A program made the translations under genes and the position numbers. 64,000 nucleotides of DNA from Pseudeuparius sepicola (taxonomy: Eukaryota > Arthropoda > Insecta > Coleoptera > Anthribidae), in contig OY987303.1 in NCBI GenBank assembly GCA_963920635.1, positions 53,195,223 to 53,259,222 on the forward strand. Reading direction: 5' to 3'. The notes beneath the pieces are model-generated. The model was given only the letters and a program-made list of their open reading frames with translations. It was not told where the DNA came from and made no database searches. Shown piece by piece: positions 1 to 11,206 of this stretch (positions are counted from its first letter, which is position 1; each line of letters opens with the position of its first letter).

Positions 1-129
1 CTGTTGGGCAATTTTGGACATTAAATACGAAATCTTGGAAACGACTGGACGAAATCGAATTGGACCTTTCTTTCCGTCATCTACTGGTCCAACTACGTCG
101 GAAAAACCTATTTTCTGGGCAGGTTAATA

Positions 130-2384
130 TTTTTGGAAATTCAAAAAAGTGCGCTGGTCGGGCACTAGAGAAATTCAGAGGCTGGACCCGTGTTCTACGG
201 GTCAATTTACGCCAGATAGGCTGGTTTTGGACTCATTCCGAGTCCATTTAAAAAGTTTGCCACCGACTTACAATCATCTAGTATTATACGCAATTTAAAT
301 GAAACAATTTTATTTATCCGCATCATGCTATAGGCCGATGTGAAGAAGTTGAAAATGCCGGAGAAAGTTTTGTACTGGAACTGTACAAACTTCAACCATC
401 AGAAGGCGGCCTTAGTGAGCAAAGATATTATGCTTGTTTTAATATTATATTTTAGACAGCTGTGTGGAAAGGAGCAGCAATATTAAAAAAAATATATAAA
501 GAACATTTTTAGTAAGTATAACGTTTTCTGTGGTTTCTGAGAAAAGCGAGAATAAGTTTCGCAGTGCGTGTTAAGGGATGTTTTTGGAAATTCAAAAAAG
601 TGCGCTGGTCGGGCACTAGAGAAATTCAGAGGCTGGACCCGTGTTCTACGGGTCAATTTACGCCAGATAGGCTGGTTTTGGACTCATTCCGAGTCCATTT
701 AAAAAGTTTGCCACCGACTTACAATCATCTAGTATTATACGCAATTTAAATGAAACAATTTTATTTATCCGCATCATGCTATAGGCCGATGTGAAGAAGT
801 TGAAAATGCCGGAGAAAGTTTTGTACTGGAACTGTACAAACTTCAACCATCAGAAGGCGGCCTTAGTGAGCAAAGATATTATGCTTGTTTTAATATTATA
901 TTTTAGACAGCTGTGTGGAAAGGAGCAGCAATATTAAAAAATATATATAAAGAACATTTTTAGTAAGTATAACGTTTTCTGTGGTTTCTGAGAAAAGCGA
1001 GAATAAGTTTCGCAGTGCGTGTTAAGGGATGTTTTTGGAAATTCAAAAAAGTGCGCTGGTCGGGCACTAGAGAAATTCAGAGGCTGGACCCGTGTTCTAC
1101 GGGTCAATTTACGCCAGATAGGCTGGTTTTGGACTCATTCCGAGTCCATTTAAAAAGTTTGCCACCGACTTACAATCATCTAGTATTATACGCAATTTAA
1201 ATGAAACAATTTTATTTATCCGCATCATGCTATAGGCCGATGTGAAGAAGTTGAAAATGCCGGAGAAAGTTTTGTACTGGAACTGTACAAACTTCAACCA
1301 TCAGAAGGCGGCCTTAGTGAGCAAAGATATTATGCTTGTTTTAATATTATATTTTAGACAGCTGTGTGGAAAGGAGCAGCAATATTAAAAAAAATATATA
1401 AAGAACATTTTTAGTAAGTATAACGTTTTCTGTGGTTTCTGAGAAAAGCGAGAATAAGTTTCGCAGTGCGTGTTAAGGGATGTTTTTGGAAATTCAAAAA
1501 AGTGCGCTGGTCGGGCACTAGAGAAATTCAGAGGCTGGACCCGTGTTCTACGGGTCAATTTACGCCAGATAGGCTGGTTTTGGACTCATTCCGAGTCCAT
1601 TTAAAAAGTTTGCCACCGACTTACAATCATCTAGTATTATACGCAATTTAAATGAAACAATTTTATTTATCCGCATCATGCTATAGGCCGATGTGAAGAA
1701 GTTGAAAATGCCGGAGAAAGTTTTGTACTGGAACTGTACAAACTTCAACCATCAGAAGGCGGCCTTAGTGAGCAAAGATATTATGCTTGTTTTAATATTA
1801 TATTTTAGACAGCTGTGTGGAAAGGAGCAGCAATATTAAAAAATATATATAAAGAACATTTTTAGTAAGTATAACGTTTTCTGTGGTTTCTGAGAAAAGC
1901 GAGAATAAGTTTCGCAGTGCGTGTTAAGGGATGTTTTTGGAAATTCAAAAAAGTGCGCTGGTCGGGCACTAGAGAAATTCAGAGGCTGGACCCGTGTTCT
2001 ACGGGTCAATTTACGCCAGATAGGCTGGTTTTGGACTCATTCCGAGTCCATTTAAAAAGTTTGCCACCGACTTACAATCATCTAGTATTATACGCAATTT
2101 AAATGAAACAATTTTATTTATCCGCATCATGCTATAGGCCGATGTGAAGAAGTTGAAAATGCCGGAGAAAGTTTTGTACTGGAACTGTACAAACTTCAAC
2201 CATCAGAAGGCGGCCTTAGTGAGCAAAGATATTATGCTTGTTTTAATATTATATTTTAGACAGCTGTGTGGAAAGGAGCAGCAATATTAAAAAATATATA
2301 TAAAGAACATTTTTAGTAAGTATAACGTTTTCTGTGGTTTCTGAGAAAAGCGAGAATAAGTTTCGCAGTGCGTGTTAAGGGATG
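130..2384. repeat. 451-bp tandem array, exactly 5 units
   Basis: Five head-to-tail units with a constant 451-bp period, near-identical throughout. The array starts and ends at the same short TTTTTGGA motif, so the copy number is 5.0 with no partial unit. The visible variation is an A/T-run change near the end of each unit; units 1 and 3 share one form and units 2, 4 and 5 the other. No TE hallmark is seen at the edges. It could be a young satellite or the product of unequal exchange; an assembly artefact cannot be excluded. Each unit carries the same small reading frame (separate entry). Confidence 0.95.
355..486 (+). other. 43-codon ORF present in every satellite unit
   Basis: An ATG-initiated frame begins MPEKVLYWNCTNFNHQ and ends at TAA. 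The same frame recurs every 451 bp (about 806, 1257, 1708 and 2159). I recognise no domain. The unit is so uniform that conservation between copies gives no evidence of selection, so this may be a chance ORF. A TTTTAG before the last 30 bases could be a splice acceptor, but this is speculative. Confidence 0.2.
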
Positions 2385-2392
2385 TTTTTGGA

Positions 2393-3100
2393 GATTCTAA
2401 CTTAAGAACCCTTTTGATTTTAAAAACTCTCCCTCCAAGCGGCAAGAATTTATATTTTTTCATTCGGCTATTTTATGTCTAATATAAATAGACTATATAG
2501 AGAAAGTTTCACGTCAACATTTAGGGAGCTTGAATGGTTTTGGGGGTTTCTCCTATGTCTTGAAGAGATAGATAAGTTGTCCAGTGCTTGATTTTTGAGA
2601 AAATAAGTTGAATGTTACACAAACTGCATCTTGATATATCTCGATGCATTTGTTGTTGAAGTTCACAAATTGCTCCAAATATTAAAAACTCAAAAAAATT
2701 GTTTGCTTGGACATTGAACATTTTCCTGCAAGGAGCTACTTTTGAATAAAGTAAGTCTGAGCCTATTAGCTATTCTATATTAAATTTTATACCATCATTA
2801 ATGGGTGGGTATATGTTTGTGTGTTTATTACTAACATCCCTTAATGGAAAACCCGATATCTCCCCGTTGGAAAGTCAGAAATAGAAACACCATTGTCCCC
2901 TGAAACTCCATAATCCTTTATCCCATCCGGATTCAAAGCCCTATTGACCGAAAATCACTTCCAAACCGCCCCTTCATTCTCCCACTTATTTTTAGACTGT
3001 TTTAACACATTTTTGCCAGGTGTTTTGCCACCTCGTCGTTGTAGGTATGTTCGCTAGTTTTCAATGGGCCCTTTTTACCTAATCGAAATAATATATTTTT
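2393..3100. other. Unannotated AT-rich spacer
   Basis: Single-copy-looking sequence between the satellite and the next repeat. A 66-codon minus-strand frame at 2521-2721 (starting MFNVQANNFFEF) has no recognisable domain; it could be a transposase scrap. Otherwise I see nothing to annotate. Confidence 0.4.
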
Positions 3101-3668
3101 AACCGACTTCAAAAGAGGAGGTTATCAATTTGGTTGTATTTTTATTGTTTTTATGTTTGTTACCTCAGAACTCCGTCATTAATTTATAAACCGATTTGGA
3201 CAATTCTTTTTTATTTGAAAAGGTATACCTACAGAATGGTCCCATTTAAATTTGAAGAAAAAATTCCACCCCTAAGGGTGGACAAATAAGGGAAGAAATT
3301 TTATATTGAACCGATTTCGATTATTCTTTTTTTATTAGAAAGGGAGTACCTTAGAGGTGGCCCCATTTAAATTTGAAGAAAAAAATTCCACCCCTAAGGG
3401 TGGAAAAATAGGGGATGAAATTTCATATTGGACTGATTTGGATGATTCTCTTTTTATTAGAAAGGGATTACTTTAGGAGTGGCCCCCATTTAAATTTGAA
3501 GAAAAAAATTTCGATGATTCTTTATTGGAAAGGGGGTACCTTAGGTGTGGTCCCATTTAAATTTAAAGAAAAAATTCCACCCCTAAGGGTAGATAAATAG
3601 GGGATGAAAGTTCACATTGGACCGATTTGGATGATTCTTATTTTATTAGAAAGGGGTACCGAAATTTT
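3101..3668. repeat. Degenerate ~120-bp tandem repeat of the CCGACTTCAAAA type
   Basis: It begins with AACCGACTTCAAAAGAGGAG, a motif seen widely in insect repetitive DNA. Four to five diverged units follow, each with an ACCGATTTGGATGATTC-like start, a CCCATTTAAATTTGAAG core and a CCACCCCTAAGGGTGG palindrome. Units vary in length; the third is compressed. No coding capacity is seen. Confidence 0.8.
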
Positions 3669-4011
3669 AACAAAAAATTAAAACCGACTTCAAAAATTTG
3701 CCCGTATGCACACTCCACTAAAAATTAAAAAAAAAAAAATAACACCGACTTCACAAATATGCTCATATGCACATTTCAACTAAAACTTTAGGAATATTTT
3801 TCTCTTTCTAAATTGAGTTATCTTTGGAATCGGTGACAGTAAGTTATGATGTATGTAGGATATGATGTATTCATATCTAAATAGATTTAAATTCCTTGCC
3901 TTGACTGTCACCAAAGCCAAAGATAACTTAATTTAGAAAGAGAAAAATATTTTTAAAATTTTAGTTGAAATGTGTATACGGGCAAATTTTTAATTTTTAT
4001 TTTTTTTTGTT
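3664..4011. mobile_element. Long-TIR MITE, family V copy 1
   Basis: A foldback element with arms of about 100 bp or more. AAAACCGACTTC and TTGCCCGTATGCACAC lie on the left, and the mirrored AGAAAGAGAAAAATATT and ATACGGGCAAATTTTT on the right. The centre is near 3865, around ATGATGTATGTAGGATATG. The right terminus is shorter than in copy 2 (42262-42656), so this copy is clipped. No ORF; nonautonomous. Confidence 0.8.
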
Positions 4012-4055
4012 AACGGCGAGCGCTGTTAGGCGTCCTCTCTCTTTCCTTGTCTAAG

Positions 4056-4302
4056 TCCAGCACCATAAGTTGTTAACTAAGAAGGATCTGGAATTAATTT
4101 GTTTTAATAATGAAATAAAAATTTTATGACATTAATTTTGATTCCTTCGTTATTCTATTTCTCAGGAAAATAACGATTAAACAGATTGATATATTTTTGG
4201 AAGGTAGGTGTAACAATTTTCTATTTCAAATATGATCAGGTGAAGAGAAACTGAAATAATTTTTTTTTCATTAAGATGTTTAAAAGCGATTGCAAAATTT
4301 CA
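4056..4302 (-). repeat. Dispersed repeat U, uninterrupted copy
   Basis: The reverse complement matches 38096-38203 plus 38783-38945. This copy has TTGAAATAGAAAATTG where the other carries a 577-bp insertion, so it serves as the empty-site reference. Family unknown. Confidence 0.75.
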
Positions 4303-4930
4303 AACATTAAGACTAAAAAGCAGAAAATAATAATATTGAAGTAAAAAAAATAATATAGCAAGTTTTAAAAAGGACTAAAAGTATATAAACATTTTTTGTA
4401 AAACCTACAAAAAGGACACTTTACTGATGTGGAATAGTTATTTATGTAGGTACATACCAAGGCACTCAAGTTAAACTTTTTATGACTCATGTGGAATTTA
4501 GTTGCCGAGGCCTCTGGCCGAGGCAAATAAACCAGCAGGGCTGATCCCCAGAAGCTCAAATTTTAACACGGCTATTTTTTTTCTTTTGACTTTATTAATA
4601 ACTTTTTTAGCGGACCACGAATTTAGTACGTAGTCTTACCTGTTGTTGTACATATTATTCTGAACAAATTCCAAGATTAATCCAACTGTTATTACGAAAG
4701 TGAACAAAATAATTTGTTCGTTTGGTCCCCGCCGACTGGCCTAGTGATAATATGCATAAAGGACAGCAGCTCAAGGTAAGATACATACAAGGTACATCGA
4801 ACAACCTCTAAACAATGCTTGTAGCCTTGGTATCGATTTAATTATAGTTTGTACATACCTGTGATATGCTTAGGTGTAGTCGAGTTACATGTAGTCTATA
4901 AGTAAAGAATGTCTAAATATGTCTGTTTTT
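4303..4930. other. AT-rich spacer, no gene seen
   Basis: No convincing ORF, TE terminus or structured repeat. A short segment near 4495-4560 has a CCGAGGCCTCTGGCCGAGG-like palindromic stretch of unknown meaning. Confidence 0.4.
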
Positions 4931-6336
4931 TTTTTAAGAAATTTGACATAGGTTATTGTCATAATTTAGGCAACTAACTGAATCTGGCAACTGATTAAAA
5001 ACCGTTGAGGCTCGTGACACAGGATTAGTCCAGCCTTTGTTAGTTTTTATTCTGTCCTGATGAATATTCTCTAAGCCTCTGGTGGAATAGGAGTGTAATT
5101 CATTATTCATTCTTATGGTAATGTTACATTTTTCTAAATTATTCGTTATTTTGAACATGAATTTACATTGTTCCATTTCCAAGATCTTAAAAAAAATTAA
5201 GAATCTTTAAATTATATAGCCCTTGCATGCTTGTGAGTCTATCGTAATTAAATAGTGCCTTTACTACCTTATTTTGAATAATCTGTGCTCTTTTGAATTC
5301 AGTTTCGCAACAAGTTCTCCCAATAGGTATAAGATATCTCCACAGCGATAGAAAATAATCGTTGTAAATATTTATTTTGGTTTTATGAGACAGGTAAGAC
5401 CTGAACCTGTACAGGGCGGGCTGAGAGCATTGAGATTATCTTGTTCTTAATGTGAATTAAATGATACTTCCAGTTTAAATTAGAATCTATAAGTCCAAGA
5501 TATTTTACCTTAGTTAATTGCTGTATATCACTATTGTCGATCATTATGTGCATATTACATATTTTTTTATTCTTTTTGGAGAAACCAAATAATTGGTTTT
5601 ATCAGTATTTATCGTCAACCTGTTAATAACCAGCCACTGTCCGTGTTCTGCTGCGAGTTCGGTTTCGTCCAACCCAGAGTAAACTAGGACTGTGTCATCT
5701 GCGAATGTGAAGTATCTTGCTTTTAAATTAGATTTATATAAGCTCAATACGTATATGTATAATGAGTAGAGGAGTGGCCGCAACACTGAACCTTGAGGGA
5801 TACCAAAGCGATTATATGCATAATTACTATTAACGTCCCCAACCCTTAGTTATTGTTTCCTACCCCTCAAGTAAAACTCAATTAAATTGTGGCGCCCTCA
5901 AATCCCATCCAGAACAACTTCCTCAATAAAATGACCACATATATCACGTCAAATGCTTTTCTTAAGTCAACAAAAATAGCCATGATGTTTTTGTTATCCA
6001 AGCTTGTCGACACATGATTGATTATGTCTAATGTGGCACTACAAGTATGTGTTTATTTATGAACAATAACGTTCGGTTTTTCAAGATAATGTCGATATTT
6101 TTCGAAAAAACACTTACCACAGCAATTGGTCGATAATTAGACATTAAATCCTTTCTTCCGGATTTAAAAACAGAAGAAATTCTACTAATTTTAAGGCTGT
6201 CCGGGAAAGTTCTATTTTGCAACACTAAATTAATTAGTTTCTCTAATATTGGTAATATACAGTCTGCCAGATTCGTAATATCGTAGACAGTTGTGCCGTC
6301 GTACCCTGGTGCCGATGTTTTTTTAAGTTGCGATAC

Positions 6337-7355
6337 CATAGGCGGTTCTAGGTGGGGGCTTGGGGGGGTTAAGCCCCCCAAATCTTGAAATAGTCGAATT
6401 TATTCTTCGCTACCAAACCACTACCTACTGACACAACTAAGAACGATTATTATTTTTAATTTATAGTGGGGATTTCAACTCAGTTCATTTGTAGAGCATT
6501 GGACTGGTAACAGCCAGTCGTAGAGCATTGGAATGGTAACAGCCAGGGACTCTTTAAAATAAGGGGACCCAGCATGTCACAGTCTATCACATAGGAAAAG
6601 TGAAGCCTTGAGGGGAAGTTTGTTTTCTGTAGACTCCAAGGAGGCCACAAGGGGGCTGGTACAAGGTTATGATATATGTCAGTGTCCATTTGCCATCAGG
6701 TTTTATGTGACATGCCAGTGCCATAGATTCTAAAGGAGGCAAAATATTTCCCATTATAATTCACAATTTTTAAGTTTTCTAACTTCCAGATACTCAGGTG
6801 TGTCAATTAAAGGTAATGCAGTCATAATAAATTTGTTTCATTTGACAGTTGCCATATTTTGCACTTGTAGACACAACATTGTCAAGTCTAATTTTTAGAA
6901 ATCATGAAAACCATTATTCATTTTTACTAACAATCAAAGTACCGGTTATATTCATAGATTCTCCAATAAAATGGCATACTTGGCATCACTGATACCATTA
7001 GAATGATGAAAGAATAGGCATCACTTTGGAAAGTATAATGCTTACTTTAAAGAGTCCCTGGTAACAGCGGTTGGAGCTCCCACTGGTGTCAAACATTTTC
7101 AACATTAACATTTTTTTCATAAAAAAATACTTATTATTTGTGCACCTTTTTTTTGTTAAATTATTAAAAGTATGTAGGTAGTATTTTTTTTATGAATCAA
7201 TATTAGGTTTTTTATAGTACGTACGTACGTATAGTATGTAATATGCAAGTATATTTTGTTATGTGAAACAATCCAGTTAGTTGTTATCAAAATTTCTTAT
7301 GCCAGGGCCCAGGGGCTTAAGCCCCCCCAAAACAAAAGGTCTAGAACCGTCTATG
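6337..7355. mobile_element. Nonautonomous hAT element inserted in the RT fossil
   Basis: Flanked by the 8-bp direct repeat TGCGATAC (6329-6336 and 7356-7363). Ends are CATAGGCGGTTCTAG and the complement of CATAGACGGTTCTAG, followed by G/C homopolymer runs typical of DUF4371/ZMYM-type hAT ends. Removing the element and one duplication rejoins the RT frame as LRDTVS|QLKKTSAPG. No transposase is recognised. It contains a tandemly duplicated segment at 6491-6550 and a nested element at 6544-7060. Confidence 0.9.
6544..7060. mobile_element. Nested hAT-like MITE, 517 bp
   Basis: Terminal inverted repeats CAGGGACTCTTTAAA / TTTAAAGAGTCCCTG, flanked by the perfect 8-bp direct repeat GTAACAGC (6536-6543 and 7061-7068). 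It sits inside the 6337-7355 hAT element and is therefore younger. No coding capacity is seen. Confidence 0.88.
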
Positions 7356-7825
7356 TGCGATACTGTGTCTCTAAGATTCGTAGGTTCCAGAGGCATAACT
7401 GATTCGCACAAAATTTCCTCAAATTGTTATGTTAACTTTTTATTTTTTATTTCCGCTTCTATCCTCTTAACAATGTTTTCGCGCCCACACTTGCAAAGTA
7501 TGAATTTAAGTGGTTTACCACTTCAGTATCCTTGTCAATCAAGGTATTATTAAATTTAAAAACTTGTTCACGATCCTCCACTGCTTTTTTACATTCGCGT
7601 TTTTTCCCATTCCCTCCTATAATACAATTGAGGCAGTCACGGGCGTAGCCAGGATTTAGTTTTGGGGGGGTTTAGTTTGAGAAGTAAATAAAACAACAAA
7701 AATATACTTATATGAAATTTAATATCTATATATTCATCCGAAAAACTACGACATATTTATAAAGTTCTTAACTTTAAATGAAATGGATAAATTAACTTCG
7801 TTCCTCTGCGCTAAATCTAAAACCA

Positions 7826-8075
7826 TTAAAGAAGAAATCTTCGGCTTTTTCTTTTAAATATATCCACTACTTCATCTGGATGAATTTCTGTTCCATAGTG
7901 AATATTCATTAGAGCCAAACTATTAAGTCTGTTTTCACTTGTAGTGTTTCGTAAATAGTTTTTCAGTCTCCTTAGGCTCGAGAAAGACCAGGAATGGTAG
8001 CGAAGATTTGTAGTAATGTGTAAATATTAGGATAAAGGTTTTTATCGCACATATCTAGGCATTCCAAACTAGATT
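7826..8075 (-). pseudogene. hAT transposase C-terminal dimerisation domain (DUF4371/ZMYM type), fragment
   Basis: Minus-strand translation reads CDKNLYPNIYTLLQIFATIP, then after a frameshift and small deletion SFSSLRRLKNYLRNTTSENR, then LNSLALMNIHYGTE and a stop. This is the hATC signature of ZMYM1-like/DUF4371 hAT transposases. The residues normally between the two blocks (around the conserved SER) are lost. Nothing upstream of the C-terminal region remains. It lies inside the 7638-9415 element and agrees with its hAT termini. Confidence 0.8.
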
Positions 8076-8588
8076 TCGGGGTAGGCAGTCTTCTTATCAG
8101 CATGCAAGGTAGCTGAAGCTTTGATAGCTAAATGCAAATTAGTTTCTTTATTAGAAACCCCTTGACCTTGACTACACCACTTTTTCCAGTAGTCCACTTT
8201 TCACTTTTATTCGCTTCGAGTTCGCATGGAACAATACTGCCGTAAGCGCGGTCACGCGCCGCGGCGCCGCTTATATAGCAGCCCAGTAGCCGTCCAGAAA
8301 CTTCCACGAACTTCCACAAAGTTCCGCTCATTTCGACCGAGGGGCGTGGCGAATAATCGAGAAACAAGGCAAAGTGTCCCTACAATACAAAATAGTTCGG
8401 CTGCAACTGCGTCTGCCTCTCGTCAAAAGATGGCGCTAGGCGCTACTATTACTACATATATTCAAACGTAATAATAATTTAACTCTTCACTCCTCGTATT
8501 TTTTCGGTATAATATTAGGTAATATTTTGCTTATTTCGGGGGGGGGGGGGTTTGAACCCCCGAAACCCCCCCCTTGGCTACGCCCGTG

Positions 8589-8790
8589 CTTCACAGTAAT
8601 ACTCCAAACAGAAGAAACCACATGCTTGTGCAAGGAAGGGGAGGCAATTACTATTATTTGGGCTTCATTGACATATTTGCGACTAGGGCCGACTTTTTCC
8701 CGATATAAGTAGGATAGCATTTTTGTTCAAGTACTACGGAAATCCTAGAAAAGGTGTAAGTGAAAACCCAGTGAGTGTAAGACAAAGACA
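8589..8790 (-). repeat. Dispersed repeat copy (TAA-associated family), diverged
   Basis: Matches 17650-17735 and 29573-29755 over blocks such as AATACTCCAAAC, CCACATGCTTGTG, CTAGGGC...TTTTCCCGAT and AGGATAGCATT. The other two copies abut (TAA)n; this one does not. Family unknown; it could be the 3' end of a retroposon read on the minus strand. Confidence 0.6.
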
Positions 8791-9423
8791 AAGCTAGTAA
8801 AAGTAATGAATTGATTCATTGCTCAACTCTAGTTACAAAATTAAACATGTCCAAGACGCTATTTAAACACTGTGACCTCCGCGTGTACATCACGTGATGA
8901 CATTTTTACACTATTCTGTGTAACTCACCGCAATTGAATTATTAATTTATAGATTAAATTCTTGACTAAACATTTTAGAGGCTAGAGCAAATATTCATGG
9001 CATAATGCGATATTCTCAGATTGGATATGGTTGATAAACGCATTTATTTGCTTAGTAGATTAGTTATTATTTAATAATAAAATATTTGATTCAGAATTAA
9101 ATTATTTTATTGTAGTAGAGATAATGCATACCTATCTATTTCTACCTAAGTTTACAGTGTTTATGAAAAGTTCAACTTCCACTGTCAACCATACAAAAAC
9201 AGATGGTTGATGATGAGTTGTTTTAATGAAGTAGGAACTGAAAAATATAAAAAAGATGGCGCTAGGCGCTACTATTACTACATATATTCAAACGTAATAA
9301 TAATTTAACTCTTCACTCCTCGTATTTTTTCGGTATAATATTAGGTAATATTTTGCTTATTTCGGGGGGGGGGGGGTTTGAACCCCCGAAACCCCCCCCC
9401 TTGGCTACGCCCGTGGAGGCAGT

Positions 9424-9974
9424 AACGTCAAGATAATGAGACGGCGTTCCACGAATTCAAACGAATGCTGGTAGTTTGTTTAATTTTTTCGTATGTCACA
9501 GACTTAATTTGGAGTTTTATTGGAAATTTATTTTTTTCGCGAATATCCCTGTTGCCGGAATTAGGGCTGTCGGAGGCGCGTTGGATGCGGTGAGAAGCGC
9601 ACCCCCCCCGCGCGCCCGCCCGCCGCCGGTCGCCAAATATTTGCCCAACTATTTGGCGCAGAGGAATCAATGCCCGTCCGGCTGGCCCCTGTTACTAGGG
9701 CTGATGCCAAACTATAAAGCACTTACAATTGCAATACAAACAAACCCAGTGGAACACCGGTCGTGTATCCCGCAGGTTTTAGTATCATTATTTGGTAAAA
9801 TTAATAACGATTAAAAACTTTAAAAGGTGCCGTACGCCCATTGCCCCCTCCAGCTTCTGACTTAACGTCTCTAAAAAGTGTATAATAAATGTTATGATGA
9901 AAAACTACAAAACTATACAACTATACTTATTTTCTGTTTACCAATTTTTCTCTCTGCTGATCGATATACATATA
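9424..9974. other. Spacer with GC-rich block shared with 20130-20300
   Basis: 9424-9480 may extend the RT fossil upstream of the hAT insertion (minus strand, frame open except for one stop). At 9560-9700 is a GC-rich block containing GCCAAATATTTGCCCAACTA and CCCGTCC...TGGCCCCT that reappears in reverse complement around 20150-20240. Neither copy has a clear ORF or TE end. Confidence 0.5.
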
Positions 9975-10912
9975 CAGGGTGACCAAAAAAGAGTGTGAAG
10001 ACGTGGCGCAAAAATAAAGAAATTATTACATAAAAAAGTCCAATAACTTTTTTTAACCACAGTTGTTTTAAAAACATTCTCAATTTATCAGCTAAAGCTA
10101 AAACTTAAGATTTTAAAACTTACTTGTTCTGAAAAGAAGTTGTCTCTACTGATCTTAGCTTAAGGAAAGAGAGCATGAAACGCGTTCTTAGCCAATATCA
10201 CAAAAATGTTAAAAATGAAAAAGTAGTTAATTTTGACTTACATGTGTAATTTGAAATATTGGTATTTATTTGTAGATAATTTCCCAAATGTAAAGCGAGT
10301 ACTAAAATATATTTATTTGCGGCGATTTCGAATCAATCAAAATGAAATAAATAATGCACGCCCATGGAAACCAGCCCATATTTTATGAAACTATCATAAT
10401 CAATTAAGAAATTTTCAATAAAAACGACGTTAAAAATAATTATATTGGCCCTATTTACAAACAAAACAATGCATTTTATCATACTCAAAAGTAGAAGGAA
10501 TTTGAAGAAGTTATATTGAGAAAAAATAAAGTTTTAGGGTATCTTTCAAAGGTAGCTTGTTAAATATTTACCTGTGAAATGAAATCCGGGCTCTTGCTTT
10601 TCACTTCTGCAAACGCTGAACAATTCACCATTGTAAGAGCATATTTTCCCCTTAATCACTGTTCCTTTTAATTCACGAAATTAACTCATAACCTACTCGC
10701 TTTGTCTGCCACATATAAAATGGCCGCCGTTCAAAACGACGTAACACGGCAGGGTAGGCAAGCGAGGTGTCCTCTGTCTTTCCTTCTCTAATGATCTTAG
10801 TTACTGGGAATACTATTGTAAAAACAAGTTTTTGTAAGAATTTAAAATACACGCCTTTAAAGTTATTGGACTTTTTGAGTTTTGTTTTTATGTCATAACT
10901 GTATGAGAATGT
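9975..10912. mobile_element. Degenerate foldback element, CAGGGTG type
   Basis: Starts TATACAGGGTGACC. Inner inverted segments include AAAAAAGTCCAATAACTTT (10031-10050) against AAAGTTATTGGACTTTTT (10858-10876), and GATCTTAGCTTAAGGAAAGAG against its counterpart near 10780-10800. The right terminus is not clear. No ORF. Confidence 0.55.
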
Positions 10913-10913
10913 A

Positions 10914-11206
10914 CAGGGTGGTCCAAATTGGACACTTTTAAAGGGAAACTCCTATTTTTGACGGAGATAGGCGAAATTGATATTGGTGTCTGAGGCTCAT
11001 TTTTTATGATAAACTTAATGGCGAAAACCGCAAATCGGTATCTGCCACCATTCTTGAATTACAGGTCGTTTTTCGAAAATGTGCGTTTTCAAAAAGTGGC
11101 CGTAACTTTTTTTACTTAGAATCCAATGCTGCTACTACTTTTATTTTCTAGTCAATGTTTTAAGAGTTACGGATAAAAAATATTATTTTTTAAATGGAAC
11201 ACCCTG
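10914..11206. mobile_element. Short CAGGGTG...CACCCTG element, 293 bp
   Basis: Begins CAGGGTGGTCCAAATTGG and ends AAATGGAACACCCTG, flanked by TA on both sides. Nonautonomous; only about the outer 15 bp pair. Confidence 0.65.

Larger units (their letters stand above)
4934..7637 (-). pseudogene. Jockey-like non-LTR reverse transcriptase, dead and split by insertions
   Basis: Minus-strand remnants of a retrotransposon polyprotein, in gene order from high to low coordinate. 7364-7637 holds the linker before the RT (NHLNSYFASVG). 6028-6336 holds the start of the RT with SAPGYDG and NYRPIAVVSVFSKN. About 5900-6030 holds motif A (FVDLRKAFD). 5544-5825 holds GIPQGSV and the catalytic FADDTVLVYSG. 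4934-5182 holds the C-terminal region with HSYSTRG and KTNKGWTNP. Frames change between blocks and several stops are present, so it cannot be functional. A hAT element at 6337-7355 splits it, and another at 7638-9415 sits at its upstream edge. Motifs fit the Jockey/CR1 group; the exact clade is inferred. Confidence 0.85.
7638..9415. mobile_element. hAT element with a duplicated right end
   Basis: 8-bp duplication GAGGCAGT at 7630-7637 and 9416-9423. Ends are CACGGGCGTAGCCAGG and TTGGCTACGCCCGTG, a typical hAT terminus, next to long G/C runs. The right-terminal ~164 bp occurs twice, at 8425-8588 and 9251-9415, separated by 662 bp of other sequence that starts with a dispersed-repeat fragment. 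The target duplication shows the outer right end is the one used at insertion. It carries a fossil transposase C-terminus on the minus strand. Confidence 0.9.

Noticed and set aside
207..2199. Repeated 61-62 codon frames on both strands of the satellite
   Set aside because: They recur only because the 451-bp unit repeats; no domain, and both strands are equally open.
8487..8720. Plus- and minus-strand frames through GGGGG/CCCCC runs
   Set aside because: They cross the hAT terminus and a dispersed repeat; not a gene.
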